This document shows, piece after piece, positions 18,226-27,171 of a stretch of 64,000 nt of DNA. The notes under the pieces are model-generated. The model had not been told where the DNA came from, searched no databases, and was given only the letters and a program-made list of their open reading frames with translations. Source of the DNA: CAVYXZ01 sp965223835 (GTDB taxonomy: Bacteria; Chloroflexota; Anaerolineae; Aggregatilineales; Phototrophicaceae). Made by a program: the position numbers and the translations under genes. Within the stretch, counting starts at the first letter, position 1. Each line of letters begins with the position of its first letter. The stretch lies in the NCBI GenBank assembly GCA_965223835.1, contig CBDCXQ010000001.1, forward strand, positions 868,001-932,000, in the 5' to 3' direction.

Positions 18226-18360
18226 TACTTTTCCTTGATTTGGTCACAGATTGGGGGAACATATCAAGGGCAATCGCGTGATTTTTCAAATTATGTGTAG
18301 TAGACCATTTGTTCCTTAACACAATTTCTGCTATCCTGAATAACGTCTCAGAGTCATGGT

Positions 18361-18389
18361 TCTAACATCCGCTCAGTATCAGGTATAAT
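18361..18389 (+). promoter_or_regulatory. Possible promoter of the second proS gene
   Basis: A perfect TATAAT stands at 18384-18389; the -35 position 17 bases upstream reads TCTAAC, a poor match. It lies 41 bases before the start codon, which argues for separate transcription from the first proS gene. Confidence 0.35.
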
Positions 18390-18430
18390 AGTCGGCTGAT
18401 TTGACGGGCATACACATTAAAGGGATCTCC

Positions 18431-19867
18431 ATGGCCGCTGTTACGCCGCAAAGCGCAGATTTTTCCAGATGGTATAATGAAATCGTATATCGCGCCGATC
18501 TAGCGGCACAGTCCCCGGTACGCGGTTCCATCATCATCAAACCCTATGGCTATGAGTTGTGGGATGGCATCAAGAACGCGCTTGATAAACGCTTCAAAGC
18601 CACCGGTCATCAGAATGCCTATTTTCCGCTCTTTATCCCGGAAAGCTATCTGAAGCGTGAGGCGGAGCATGTGGAGGGTTTTAGCCCAGAGTTGGCGGTT
18701 GTCACCCACGCCGGGGGTAAAGAACTTGAGGAACCGCTGGTGGTCCGCCCGACATCGGAAACCATTATTGGCGAAGCGTTCGCGGAATGGATTCAATCTT
18801 ACCGGGATTTGCCCTTGTTGATTAACCAATGGGCGAACGTCGTCCGTTGGGAATTGCGTACCCGACCTTTTCTGCGCACTTCAGAATTTTTGTGGCAAGA
18901 GGGGCACACGGCCCACGCGACCGATGAGGAGGCCGAGGCCGAAACGTTGCAAATGCTGGATATTTACGCCGACGTCGCGATTCAAGAAGCGGCTATTCCG
19001 GTGATTAAGGGGCGCAAGAGTAATATCGAGCGGTTTGCCGGGGCACTGCGCACTTATACGATTGAAGGGATGATGGGGGATAAGCGGGCGTTGCAGTCAG
19101 CCACCAGTCATCACCTGGGGCAGAACTTTGCAAAAGCTTTCAATATCCAGTATCTCGATGAAAATAACGAGCAGAAATTCTGCTGGACCACCTCGTGGGG
19201 CTTGAGTACCCGGATGGTGGGCGCCATCGTTATGGCTCACGGTGATGATACTGGATTGCGCTTGCCACCCAATCTTGCTCCGATTCAGGTAGTAATTGTG
19301 CCCATCTTTCGCGGCGATGATGAGCAGGGGCCGGTCATGGCGGCGGCGAATGCAATAAAAGCAGCGCTGACCGAAGCCGATGTCAGTGTCCATATTGACG
19401 CGCGCGAAGGCCACCGACCTGGCTTTAAGTTCAATGACTGGGAGATGCGCGGGGTTCCGGTACGCATCGAGATTGGTCCCAAAGATGTTCAAAGTCAGGC
19501 GGCGGTGCTGGCGCGACGCGATGTGCTGGGTAAAGATGGTAAGCAATCGGTAGCGCAAGCTGGGATTGTCCGGGCTGTACAGGACTTGTTAACCGCGATT
19601 CAGGCCAATCTGTTGCAGCAAGCCACCGAATTTCGCGATGAAAGTATCTATGATGTTGCGAACTACGATGAACTGCGCGAAGTCATTGATACCGGTGGTT
19701 GGGCACGGGGCTGGTGGGCTGGGTCCGATGATGATGAACGCCGCGTCAAAGATGAAACCGGCGCGACAATCCGCTGCTTCCCATTTGAGCAACCGGGTGG
19801 CACAGGTCCCTGTTTGCTGACTGACGCCCCTGCGGAAGAAGTTGCTCTGTTTGCCCGATCTTATTAA
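18431..19867 (+). CDS. proS: Prolyl-tRNA synthetase, archaeal/eukaryotic type
   Basis: A 478-aa class II synthetase without the INS editing domain. It begins with the family pattern FSRWYNEIVYRADLA and has VRPTSETIIGEAFAEWI, motif 2 (LRTRPFLRTSEFLWQEGHTAHA), motif 3 near TTSWGLSTRM, the anticodon-binding domain (DAREGHRPGFKFNDWEMRG) and the short C-terminal extension ending in Tyr. The extension keeps few cysteines, so a zinc site is doubtful. The ATG at 18431 has AAGGGA upstream; a TTG at 18401 is the longer alternative. All catalytic blocks are intact, so it should be active alongside the bacterial-type enzyme upstream. Confidence 0.96.
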   Translation: MAAVTPQSADFSRWYNEIVYRADLAAQSPVRGSIIIKPYGYELWDGIKNALDKRFKATGHQNAYFPLFIPESYLKREAEHVEGFSPELAVVTHAGGKELEEPLVVRPTSETIIGEAFAEWIQSYRDLPLLINQWANVVRWELRTRPFLRTSEFLWQEGHTAHATDEEAEAETLQMLDIYADVAIQEAAIPVIKGRKSNIERFAGALRTYTIEGMMGDKRALQSATSHHLGQNFAKAFNIQYLDENNEQKFCWTTSWGLSTRMVGAIVMAHGDDTGLRLPPNLAPIQVVIVPIFRGDDEQGPVMAAANAIKAALTEADVSVHIDAREGHRPGFKFNDWEMRGVPVRIEIGPKDVQSQAAVLARRDVLGKDGKQSVAQAGIVRAVQDLLTAIQANLLQQATEFRDESIYDVANYDELREVIDTGGWARGWWAGSDDDERRVKDETGATIRCFPFEQPGGTGPCLLTDAPAEEVALFARSY

Positions 19868-20149
19868 GCTGTGGGGAATGCTGGGTGGTGTTGGTGCCGC
19901 CTATTATTGTGAATGGATTAAGCATCAGCGGGGGGTATTTAATACGAATCTATGATTCAATCGAGTAAAATAATAAACAGTGTTCAATAAAATGAACAAT
20001 CGATAAGTGTTCTGTACGTAACAATCATCGCTGTTTACATGGCATTTAATCACGCAAAACGCACCAAATTGGTCAAAGTAGCTGAATTTTATGGCAAAAA
20101 TTTATATTTCTGCTGCGCGGTTGAACCGCTAAAGTTGATGGGAGTGTAG

Positions 20150-20174
20150 TATAATAGCAATAGGCTGTTGCTAT
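20150..20174 (+). promoter_or_regulatory. TATAAT box overlapped by an inverted repeat (possible operator)
   Basis: TATAAT at 20150-20155 runs into ATAGCAA (20154-20160), which is mirrored by TTGCTAT (20168-20174) around a seven-base spacer. A repressor bound here would cover the -10 box and the start site. No good -35 is visible; TTGAAC lies 23 bases upstream. It may drive the NYN-domain gene, with a leader of about 180 bases. Confidence 0.4.
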
Positions 20175-20313
20175 GCTCATCACTGTTTGTTATATTTAGC
20201 ACAATCAAAATAGACTATAGATTTCAGTTTGAAACCAACATTCTCTAAGACCGTATTTGGTTATAGAACACACAAGTCCAGTTTTGTTATCAGTATGTTG
20301 TATAGTGTGCTGC

Positions 20314-20338
20314 CCACTAGATCGGGAAGGTCTAGTGG
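20314..20338 (+). repeat. Inverted repeat just before the NYN-domain gene
   Basis: CCACTAGA (20314-20321) pairs with TCTAGTGG (20331-20338) around TCGGGAAGG. It ends 21 bases before the ATG, so in RNA it would fold close to the ribosome-binding site (GGGAAAG). It has no T-run, so termination is unlikely; an operator or a translational control element fits better. Confidence 0.55.
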
Positions 20339-20359
20339 TGAGTGCTTTTGGGAAAGATA

Positions 20360-22519
20360 ATGGCCGCTTATTTAATCGTTGATGTTGATGACTTGCTCCA
20401 GCAGTTTTTACAACTGGGTATCTCAGTCGACCTGCAGGAGATGGCCGTCGGATTACGGGGGAGCGCGGCGCTGGTGGCAGGCCTGATCGGGCCGGACCAA
20501 CTCAAAGCTGTCGCTGTCGCCGACTGGAGCAGTTATCAACAAGGAAGTTCAAGTTTTTCGCCAAATACCGGGCCGGTATTCCAGGCTGCGGGTTATGAGC
20601 TGTTCGATATGCCGCACCGGGAGAGTCTGGCGGATTCGCTGATTATGCATTACTTTTCGTTTGACCCGGAACCGGTCGACGAACTCATTCTGGCAACTGC
20701 CAGCCCCGATCTTATTCCATTGATTCAGCGCGTGAAGACCACGCGCAGTGCGCGTATTCGCATCTGGGGATCGGAGAATATGCTCGAGGGCACTGAAATC
20801 GCCGAGGGCATCATCTTCCAGCCACTCGCATCGTTGCTGGGTATCCAAACAAAATTTGTCGCTGTTTATATTGACTTTGAAAACATCGCCATTAGTCTGA
20901 CCGAGCAGGGCTACACCGTGAATCTTGACCACTTGATCGAACGGTTTGTCACGCAGGCGAAGGCCCATGGTCAGGTCGTGAAGATGGCGGCCTATGCACC
21001 CTGGGGTCAACGCGGTAGCTTACCGCCGCTGGTCGATTCGACCGGGCGTGAAGTGGCCGATGAGGCGCCCAGTCGCTTAATGCTGGCGAATATTGATCCG
21101 GTGTTTAACCTGCCAGGGAAGAACAGCGCAGATATGCGGATTGCCAAAGACGTGATTACCGATGCGGGCCATGATGATGCCGCCGATGTGTATATCATGG
21201 CAAGCGGTGATCGTGATTTTAACCAGGTGTTGAATTCGCTGCGGACTCGTGGCAAGACGGTCATTGTCTGGGGCGTGCGCGGCAGTACCAGCCGTCAACT
21301 TGAAAACAATCCGGGCCTGTCAGTGGAGTATATCGAGGATTTTACCAGCCTCCAGACCCATCAATCATGGAGCAGCGCGGCCTCCGCACAGCAGCCGTCA
21401 GTTGAAGAAGAAATCGCCGCATTTACGCCATCGCAATGGTCGAGCGTGATTATTCAACTGGACCGGTTGGCGACTGAGCGCGAAGTCGAAGCGATTCCCA
21501 GTCAAGATTTGGTGAACCAGTTGGCACGTGTCGGTGCCGTCGTCTCACAGCCGCGAGGCGAGGATCTGGTGCTGCAAGCTATGTCGCTGGGGATTCTCAA
21601 GGCGGTTCCGGGTAGCGGCGGCAAGGTGGCACTAGATGATCTGCATCCGATTGTGGAAAAAACGCGCCTGATTACCTCGCGCATTGTGATGCGCGTGCAA
21701 CGCACCTTGCAGGTGCGGGGTTGGGAATATGTCAACTATGGCTTTTTGCTCAAGGGGTTGGCGATGGATCGGGACCTGGACCGACCCGGCTGTAATTATA
21801 GCGACCAGTGGCGTTCTGACTGGATCGATTGTCTGGTGCGTGAACAAATCCTGCTGCGTGAGTTAATTCCGCATCGGCACAACCCGGATGACCTGGTGCC
21901 AGTGATTAAGATGAATCCCTATTTCGAGGCGGACACATTGCAGCAGATGGTCCCGGAAGAAGCCGAAGAGCGGGATTGGAGCGGCATCACACTGGAACAA
22001 ATGGACCTTATTGAACCCGAAACCGCGAATATGGTGCGGCGGATTGTTGTTAGCGTAGAGCAGTTTACCAGTTTCCGCGGCTTTAGCTGGTGTCCGTTGG
22101 GAAGCCTGCACAAGCGGTTGTTGGATTTTGACCCGGGAACGGCCTTCCAGCGGGCGGTTGAATTTCTGGTTGCCAATGATGCGGGCGAAGTTGACGAATA
22201 TCCCAATCCACAGAGCGATTTCTTTACGAAGGGTATCTCGCTCAATATCGCCAGTGAAATTGCCCGGCAGATCCTGAGTAACCGTGATGCATTTGTGCGG
22301 CAGCTGCTGGCGTTGTATGAAAACAACTCGGTTATTTCAGAACAGAATCTGGCCCAGATTGATGTAGATCAAGATTGGGATGTGGATCTCTGGTTCTCCA
22401 TTATGGAGGCTGAAAATATCCTTAACGCCGTTCCCGGACGGCCCGGTCAATACAGCCTCTTTCGCACACACCATACCGTCAATCTGGTTGCTGATGCGCG
22501 TCGGGAGCGTTTCGGCTAA
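20360..22519 (+). CDS. Double NYN-domain (PIN-like) ribonuclease-type protein
   Basis: A 719-aa cytoplasmic protein with two tandem NYN/LabA-like units. The first (about residues 1-150) starts AAYLIVDVDDLLQQ; the second (about 170-330) starts AVYIDFENIAISL and has the acidic sites in NSADMRIAKDVI and MASGDRDFNQVLNSLRTRGK, the usual PIN-like metal-binding pattern. The C-terminal half carries two or three repeated winged-helix-like segments (for example RREIVVSVEQF-type and TLQVRGWEYVNYGFLLKGL) reminiscent of OST-HTH/LOTUS RNA-binding units. The role is probably RNA processing or decay; it lies just before rpsO and pnp. The ATG at 20360 is preceded by GGGAAAG. Confidence 0.82.
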   Translation: MAAYLIVDVDDLLQQFLQLGISVDLQEMAVGLRGSAALVAGLIGPDQLKAVAVADWSSYQQGSSSFSPNTGPVFQAAGYELFDMPHRESLADSLIMHYFSFDPEPVDELILATASPDLIPLIQRVKTTRSARIRIWGSENMLEGTEIAEGIIFQPLASLLGIQTKFVAVYIDFENIAISLTEQGYTVNLDHLIERFVTQAKAHGQVVKMAAYAPWGQRGSLPPLVDSTGREVADEAPSRLMLANIDPVFNLPGKNSADMRIAKDVITDAGHDDAADVYIMASGDRDFNQVLNSLRTRGKTVIVWGVRGSTSRQLENNPGLSVEYIEDFTSLQTHQSWSSAASAQQPSVEEEIAAFTPSQWSSVIIQLDRLATEREVEAIPSQDLVNQLARVGAVVSQPRGEDLVLQAMSLGILKAVPGSGGKVALDDLHPIVEKTRLITSRIVMRVQRTLQVRGWEYVNYGFLLKGLAMDRDLDRPGCNYSDQWRSDWIDCLVREQILLRELIPHRHNPDDLVPVIKMNPYFEADTLQQMVPEEAEERDWSGITLEQMDLIEPETANMVRRIVVSVEQFTSFRGFSWCPLGSLHKRLLDFDPGTAFQRAVEFLVANDAGEVDEYPNPQSDFFTKGISLNIASEIARQILSNRDAFVRQLLALYENNSVISEQNLAQIDVDQDWDVDLWFSIMEAENILNAVPGRPGQYSLFRTHHTVNLVADARRERFG

Positions 22520-22530
22520 TCTATTCAGGA

Positions 22531-22559
22531 TTGGCACGTGACACCCACTCTGCTATAAT
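22531..22559 (+). promoter_or_regulatory. Sigma-70-type promoter of rpsO
   Basis: TTGGCA (22531-22536) and TATAAT (22554-22559) are separated by exactly 17 bases. The start site would leave a leader of roughly 70 bases before rpsO, containing CCGG-based complementary segments that could carry S15 autoregulation, which is known for rpsO in other bacteria. Confidence 0.75.
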
Positions 22560-22634
22560 GCCAACGCATGGCCGGTTGACCTGTGTTCCGGTCTGCCTGG
22601 CGACATTTGTTAAAGAATAGGACACGACGTTACA

Positions 22635-22904
22635 ATGGGACTGACCAAAGAAACTAAAGAAGAACTTGTCAAAGATTTTGGCCGAGATGCAAAAGACACC
22701 GGCTCAACTGAAGTACAAATTGCACTGTTGACCACGCGCATCAATCAGCTTACCGACCACTTGCGCACCCACAAACACGATCAACATTCGCGGCGTGGGT
22801 TGCTGAAGCTGGTTGGTCAACGGCGGCGGCATCTGAAATATCTGAGCCGCAAAGACCCCGAAAGCTACCGTGCAATTCTCCAGCGCCTGGGTCTGCGTCG
22901 CTGA
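22635..22904 (+). CDS. rpsO: 30S ribosomal protein S15
   Basis: The 89-aa product is full length and matches the S15 pattern: KDTGSTEVQIALLTTRINQLTDHL, then HKHDQHSRRGLLKLVGQRRRHLKYL, the 16S-binding helices of the platform. It is followed by pnp, the classical rpsO-pnp order. A strong intrinsic terminator lies between the two, so pnp probably has its own or read-through transcription. Confidence 0.98.
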   Translation: MGLTKETKEELVKDFGRDAKDTGSTEVQIALLTTRINQLTDHLRTHKHDQHSRRGLLKLVGQRRRHLKYLSRKDPESYRAILQRLGLRR

Positions 22905-22932
22905 GCTGGGCCTACCATATGCTGTGTTTCCT

Positions 22933-22965
22933 GGATGATCAATCCCGATCATCCTGCTTTTTTCT
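22933..22965 (+). terminator. Intrinsic terminator between rpsO and pnp
   Basis: GGATGATC (22933-22940) pairs with GATCATCC (22947-22954) around AATCCC, followed by TGC and six T residues. It is a complete intrinsic terminator 28 bases after rpsO. Confidence 0.9.
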
Positions 22966-23077
22966 TGCGCGCCTGGATGAACAGGTATTGGCGTATGATG
23001 CTAAAACGAACAAAAGCTTTGGCATTATTCTCCAGTTCCTGGCCTCCGGGCGCGTTTGTCGTTCTTAAGGAGGCGAT

Positions 23078-25306
23078 ATGTTAAACGAAGCAACAACTCG
23101 AATACGGACTTACTCAACCGAACTGGGCGGTAAGCCAATCACCATCGAGACCGGACGGTTGGCCGAACAGGCGGGCGGTGCGGTCACAGTGCGCATGGGT
23201 GACACGATGATTTTCGCATCGGTCACGATGAACACATCACCACGCGAAGGCATCGATTTTTTCCCACTCATGGTCGATTATGAAGAAAAGCTGTATGCGG
23301 CAGGACGCATTCCGGGGAGTTTTTTCCGGCGCGAAGGCCGCCCGGCAGAAAATGCTATTCTCGTCTCGCGGGTTACGGACCGCACGCTGCGACCGCTGTT
23401 CCCCAAAGATATGCGCAATGATGTACAGGTGGTCTTGATGGCGCTCAGCCATGACCAGGAAAACTACATCGATATGCTGGGCATTCTAGCAGCCAGCAGT
23501 GCATTGATGATTTCCAACATCCCCTGGGATGGGCCGGTCGCCGCGGCGCGAATTGCGATGATTGACGACGAGTTGGTCGTTAATCCTTCAGTGCCCGATA
23601 TGGAAAACAGTGCGCTCGATCTGCGGGTCTCGGGAACCGCTGATGCGATCAATATGGTGGAATGTGGTGCGGATGAAGTGCCTGAAGAGACGATGCTCAA
23701 AGCATTGCGGCTGGCGCATGAATCGATTCAACCACTGATCGCCGTACAAAAGCAAATGCAGGCTGAGGTCGGCAAAGAGAAGTCGGAATATGTCTCGTCT
23801 GCCGGTGATGAAGAACTGGTCAAAGCTGTTGCCGAAAAGGTGCGGGCTGAAGTTCGCCAGGTGTTGGTGAATTATCCTGAACGCGACCAACGAGGCGAGG
23901 CGCTGAGCGCAATCAATGAGCGCGTGATTGCCGAATATGAGGCCAGTAACGAAGCCAACCCGGAACAAGCAATTAGCATCAATGACGTCAAAGAAGGGTT
24001 GGAAAAGGCCCTTAAAGAAGAAGTGCGACGACGGATTATTGAGGATGGCGTCCGCCCTGATGGTCGCGACACCACCACCATTCGCCCATTGTCGTCCGAG
24101 GTTGGCTTGATCCCGCGTGTGCATGGATCCGGTTTATTCCAACGCGGACAAACTCAGGTACTGAGCATCGCGACGCTGGGAACCCCACGTGATTCACAGG
24201 AATTGGATGATCTGGGCGCGGTGGATAACAAGCGCTACTTGCATCACTATAATTTCCCGCCCTACTCGGTGGGTGAAGTGCGCCCGCTGCGGGGGACCAG
24301 CCGCCGTGAGACCGGGCATGGCGCTTTGGCCGAGACCGCCCTGCGGGGCATGTTGCCGCCGGAGGATGAGTTCCCCTATACGGTCCGCGTGGTGAGCGAG
24401 GTGATGAGTTCCAATGGCAGCACCTCAATGGGCAGTGTTTGTGGCAGCACCCTGGCACTCATGGATGCTGGTGTGCCGATCAAGCGTCCTGTTGCCGGGA
24501 TTGCGATGGGCCTCATAAAAGAGGGGGATCGCGTTGCGGTCCTGACGGATATTCAGGGTATGGAAGACCACCTCGGCGACATGGACTTCAAGGTTGCTGG
24601 GACCGAACTCGGTATCACGGCGTTACAAATGGACATCAAGATCAGCGGCGTGACCGACGAGGTGATGACCCAGGCCCTGGCGCAAGCCAAGACTGCCCGT
24701 TTGGAAATCATGGAAGTGCTCAAAGCCGCCATTTCCGAACCGCGGATCGAACTGAGTGATTATGCCCCGCGCATGACCATCATTAAGATTGACCCCGAAA
24801 AAATCGGTGCGGTGATCGGGCCGGGTGGTAAAACCATTCGTAGCATTCAAGATTCTACTGGCGCGAAAATCGATATTCAAGAAGATGGTACCGTTTTTGT
24901 CGCGGCGATGGATGGCCCCTCAGCCGCGTTGGCGACGGACCGCATCACTGGTCTGACCGAAGATGCTGAGATCGGACGCATTTATACTGGCAAGGTCGTT
25001 CGTATCGAATCTTACGGCGCGTTTGTCGAGTTTCTGCCGGGTAAAGAAGGCATGGTTCATATCTCGCAACTGGCTGACTATCGCGTGAACTCAGTGGAAG
25101 ATGAGGTCGCGATGGGCGATGAGATCATGGTGATGGTCACGGATGTGGACAACACCGGCAAGGTTCGCCTCAGTCGTCAGGCCGTGTTAGAAGGCTGGAC
25201 CGCTGAAGAAGCCCGCAGTCGCGACAAACCGCGTGGCGGTGGCCGGGGCGGCGATCGGCGCGGTGGTAATCGTGGCGGCAATCGCGGCAATCGTGATCGA
25301 CGCTAG
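23078..25306 (+). CDS. pnp: Polyribonucleotide nucleotidyltransferase (PNPase)
   Basis: Phosphorolytic 3'-5' exoribonuclease of the RNA degradosome type. The 742-aa product has two RNase PH domains (about 15-230 and 325-560), with GSFFRREGRPAENAIL and the second-domain GSTSMGSVCGSTLALMDAG, then a KH domain (IGAVIGPGGKTIRSIQ) and an S1 domain (YTGKVVRIESYGAFVEFLPG). The tail from about residue 710 is RGG/RGN-rich, an extra RNA-binding extension. AAGGAGGCGAT precedes the ATG. It follows rpsO and leads into a dense operon-like run. Confidence 0.98.
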   Translation: MLNEATTRIRTYSTELGGKPITIETGRLAEQAGGAVTVRMGDTMIFASVTMNTSPREGIDFFPLMVDYEEKLYAAGRIPGSFFRREGRPAENAILVSRVTDRTLRPLFPKDMRNDVQVVLMALSHDQENYIDMLGILAASSALMISNIPWDGPVAAARIAMIDDELVVNPSVPDMENSALDLRVSGTADAINMVECGADEVPEETMLKALRLAHESIQPLIAVQKQMQAEVGKEKSEYVSSAGDEELVKAVAEKVRAEVRQVLVNYPERDQRGEALSAINERVIAEYEASNEANPEQAISINDVKEGLEKALKEEVRRRIIEDGVRPDGRDTTTIRPLSSEVGLIPRVHGSGLFQRGQTQVLSIATLGTPRDSQELDDLGAVDNKRYLHHYNFPPYSVGEVRPLRGTSRRETGHGALAETALRGMLPPEDEFPYTVRVVSEVMSSNGSTSMGSVCGSTLALMDAGVPIKRPVAGIAMGLIKEGDRVAVLTDIQGMEDHLGDMDFKVAGTELGITALQMDIKISGVTDEVMTQALAQAKTARLEIMEVLKAAISEPRIELSDYAPRMTIIKIDPEKIGAVIGPGGKTIRSIQDSTGAKIDIQEDGTVFVAAMDGPSAALATDRITGLTEDAEIGRIYTGKVVRIESYGAFVEFLPGKEGMVHISQLADYRVNSVEDEVAMGDEIMVMVTDVDNTGKVRLSRQAVLEGWTAEEARSRDKPRGGGRGGDRRGGNRGGNRGNRDRR

Positions 25307-25315
25307 GAGCAAGTT

Positions 25316-25507
25316 GTGAACGACGAAATCCCAACCGATACGCTGGCTGAAACCAGTAACTATGTTGCCTGGCAGTCTGATGAACCGGACGGCGAGACCG
25401 TATTCCATCTGGAGTTGGGCGCGGTCACATTACATTTCTTTCGCGAGGAATGGGACGAACTGGTTAGTTTGATCGATAAAGCGCGTCAGAATGCGGATGG
25501 CCGTTGA
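25316..25507 (+). CDS. Small hypothetical protein, 63 aa
   Basis: Starts at a GTG with AGGAGC upstream, nine bases after pnp. The product is acidic, with the segment TVFHLELGAVTLHFFREEWDELVSLIDKA, which looks like two beta strands followed by a helix. No cysteine, no membrane segment. Its 3' end overlaps the next gene, so it belongs to the pnp-distal operon. I do not recognise the family; the position and ribosome-binding site support it as real. Confidence 0.65.
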   Translation: MNDEIPTDTLAETSNYVAWQSDEPDGETVFHLELGAVTLHFFREEWDELVSLIDKARQNADGR

Positions 25508-26291
25508 TCTGCCGGCGGTAATGGTTAAACACCTGCCGCCGAGCGCCACTGATCTTCGATTGCTAGATGTCGAGGGCCGGTGCGGTACAGCGTTTGCGCA
25601 ACAGCGGCAAGATCTGGATATTGTCACCATTAACGGGGCGGTTGCCGACCAGCAGCTTGCCCCGAATTCGTTTGACGCGGTTGTGGGCTATGCAATTGAC
25701 GTTTCGTCAGGGCTGCTCACAAGTTCGTTAGCGTTGCTGCGGCCCGGTGGCCGGTTGATTATTGGCCTGGCAGCAGGTCGAGCCGAACAGCACTGGGTTG
25801 ATATGCTTGAAAGCGCGGGCTACACTCGCATTCTGGTTGAGCGGGTGGATGCTGGTGTGCTGCTGCGGGGCGAGAAGCCACATACCGAACAGCATACCAT
25901 TGACCGCATTCAGCAAGTTGCGAATCGCGATGCGACGGTAACACTGGAAAACTTCAAAGGCCGCTATGTCCATTTGCTCATCCGACAAACGCCCAACAAA
26001 CCGGTCTGGGCGTTGCGACCTGATGAAATGGTTGCTTGGCAGGCGGCGGCAATTGCCACTGAGAATGGCCCCCTGCTGCTGGGTTTTAGTAGCTTGCCCA
26101 ACGCGGTCGCGCTGATGCAACCGGCGGTGATGCAGGGTATCATTCAGGATGTCAATAAAGTAGGTAAGTTTAGTCGGACTACCGCCCAGGACTGGTCGCT
26201 GCTCCTGAATCCCGAACTTGAAAGCATTGCTGAAGCGACGATTATTTTTGTGCCCGTTGATCCTGAATTAGCGGAAGCCCCCGATGAATAA
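25497..26291 (+). CDS. Degenerate class I methyltransferase-like protein
   Basis: A 264-aa product. The first 120 residues follow the methyltransferase fold order: a strand-like LRLLDVEGRCGTAFAQQ where motif I should be, SFDAVVGYAIDVSSGLL as motif IV-like and LLRPGGRLIIGLAAG as the post-I strand. The GxGxG of motif I is missing, so SAM binding is doubtful. The C-terminal 120 residues are unassigned and contain the hydrophobic AVALMQPAVMQGIIQDVNKV. The start was placed at the second ATG, overlapping the previous gene by 11 bases; an ATG at 25491 is also possible. It overlaps the kinase gene by eight bases. Confidence 0.65.
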   Translation: MAVDLPAVMVKHLPPSATDLRLLDVEGRCGTAFAQQRQDLDIVTINGAVADQQLAPNSFDAVVGYAIDVSSGLLTSSLALLRPGGRLIIGLAAGRAEQHWVDMLESAGYTRILVERVDAGVLLRGEKPHTEQHTIDRIQQVANRDATVTLENFKGRYVHLLIRQTPNKPVWALRPDEMVAWQAAAIATENGPLLLGFSSLPNAVALMQPAVMQGIIQDVNKVGKFSRTTAQDWSLLLNPELESIAEATIIFVPVDPELAEAPDE

Positions 26292-27171
26292 AGCATTACA
26301 CCAGTGGATCGAAAAAGTAACCGGCGATACCATTCATTCCGTTGAGAAGATGACGGGCAGCACATCGTCCACGCTGTATCATCTGCGGATGAAGCGGCGT
26401 GAACTGGTAGTGCGGGTGTTCGACAATGTGGAATGGTTGGCGGAAGAACCCGACCTGGCCCGACATGAAGCAGCGGTTCTGCAAAAAACGCGATCATTAT
26501 CGATTCCGGCACCGGATGTGATCGCCTATGATGAAATTGGCGCTGATTGTGGTGGGTTGCCGGCGATTTTGATGACCTTTCTGGCGGGAGACATTGTGTT
26601 GCAACCGGCGAATCTGGACGGCTGGTTGCGTCAGTTAGCTGAGAATCTGGCCCGGATCCATAGTCTGCCAGTGGGCGATTTCGCCTGGTCGTACTTCGCC
26701 TGGGGCGAGATTAAAGGACAAAAAGTGCCGGAATGGTCCAGTGTGCCCGACCGGTGGGAGCGGGCGATTGGCATTGCCGAAGGGCGCCCACCGACTTATA
26801 CCGAACGCTTTTTGCATCGCGATTATCACCCCATGAACGTGTTGTGGCAGGCTGATAAAATCAGCGGCATCGTCGATTGGGTCAATGCCTGTCGTGGCCC
26901 GGCGATGGTCGACATTGCCCACTGCCGGACCAACCTCGTATCACTATGTGATGTTGAAGCGGCAGACGCCTTTCTGGTACATTATCAGCAGGTGGCGGAT
27001 GTCGGGTTCGAGTACGATCCATACTGGGAGATTATCGGTATGGTAGCTGAACTGGCCTACCCGGTAGAGGTGTATCTGCCCTGGACGTCATTTGGCCTGA
27101 CGCACATTACACCCCGGCTCATGCAGCAGCGTTTGGATCGTTATCTGGCGAGCGTGCTGGCCCGATGTTGA
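26284..27171 (+). CDS. APH-family small-molecule phosphotransferase
   Basis: The 295-aa protein has the aminoglycoside phosphotransferase/kinase fold. The N-lobe has GSTSSTLYHLRMKRRELVVRVF; the catalytic loop is FLHRDYHPMNVLW, with the HxDxxxxN pattern, and the metal-binding Asp sits in GIVDWVNACRGP. It resembles family members of unknown substrate (aminoglycoside, choline, homoserine or other hydroxyl acceptors) and is not evidence of antibiotic resistance by itself. It overlaps both neighbours by a few bases, so it is translated with them. Confidence 0.85.
   Translation: MNKALHQWIEKVTGDTIHSVEKMTGSTSSTLYHLRMKRRELVVRVFDNVEWLAEEPDLARHEAAVLQKTRSLSIPAPDVIAYDEIGADCGGLPAILMTFLAGDIVLQPANLDGWLRQLAENLARIHSLPVGDFAWSYFAWGEIKGQKVPEWSSVPDRWERAIGIAEGRPPTYTERFLHRDYHPMNVLWQADKISGIVDWVNACRGPAMVDIAHCRTNLVSLCDVEAADAFLVHYQQVADVGFEYDPYWEIIGMVAELAYPVEVYLPWTSFGLTHITPRLMQQRLDRYLASVLARC

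Larger units (their letters stand above)
19868..20359. other. AT-rich intergenic region, about 490 bases
   Basis: No gene is supported. It is clearly AT-richer than its flanks. It holds a TATAAT box with an overlapping inverted repeat (20150-20174) and a second hairpin directly before the NYN-domain gene (20314-20338), both listed separately. I see no tRNA and no intrinsic terminator for proS in it. Confidence 0.5.

Noticed and set aside
19868..20359. tRNA or structured RNA in the AT-rich region before the NYN gene
   Set aside because: No cloverleaf arms or TTCRA-type loop could be found by eye; only the two inverted repeats already listed.
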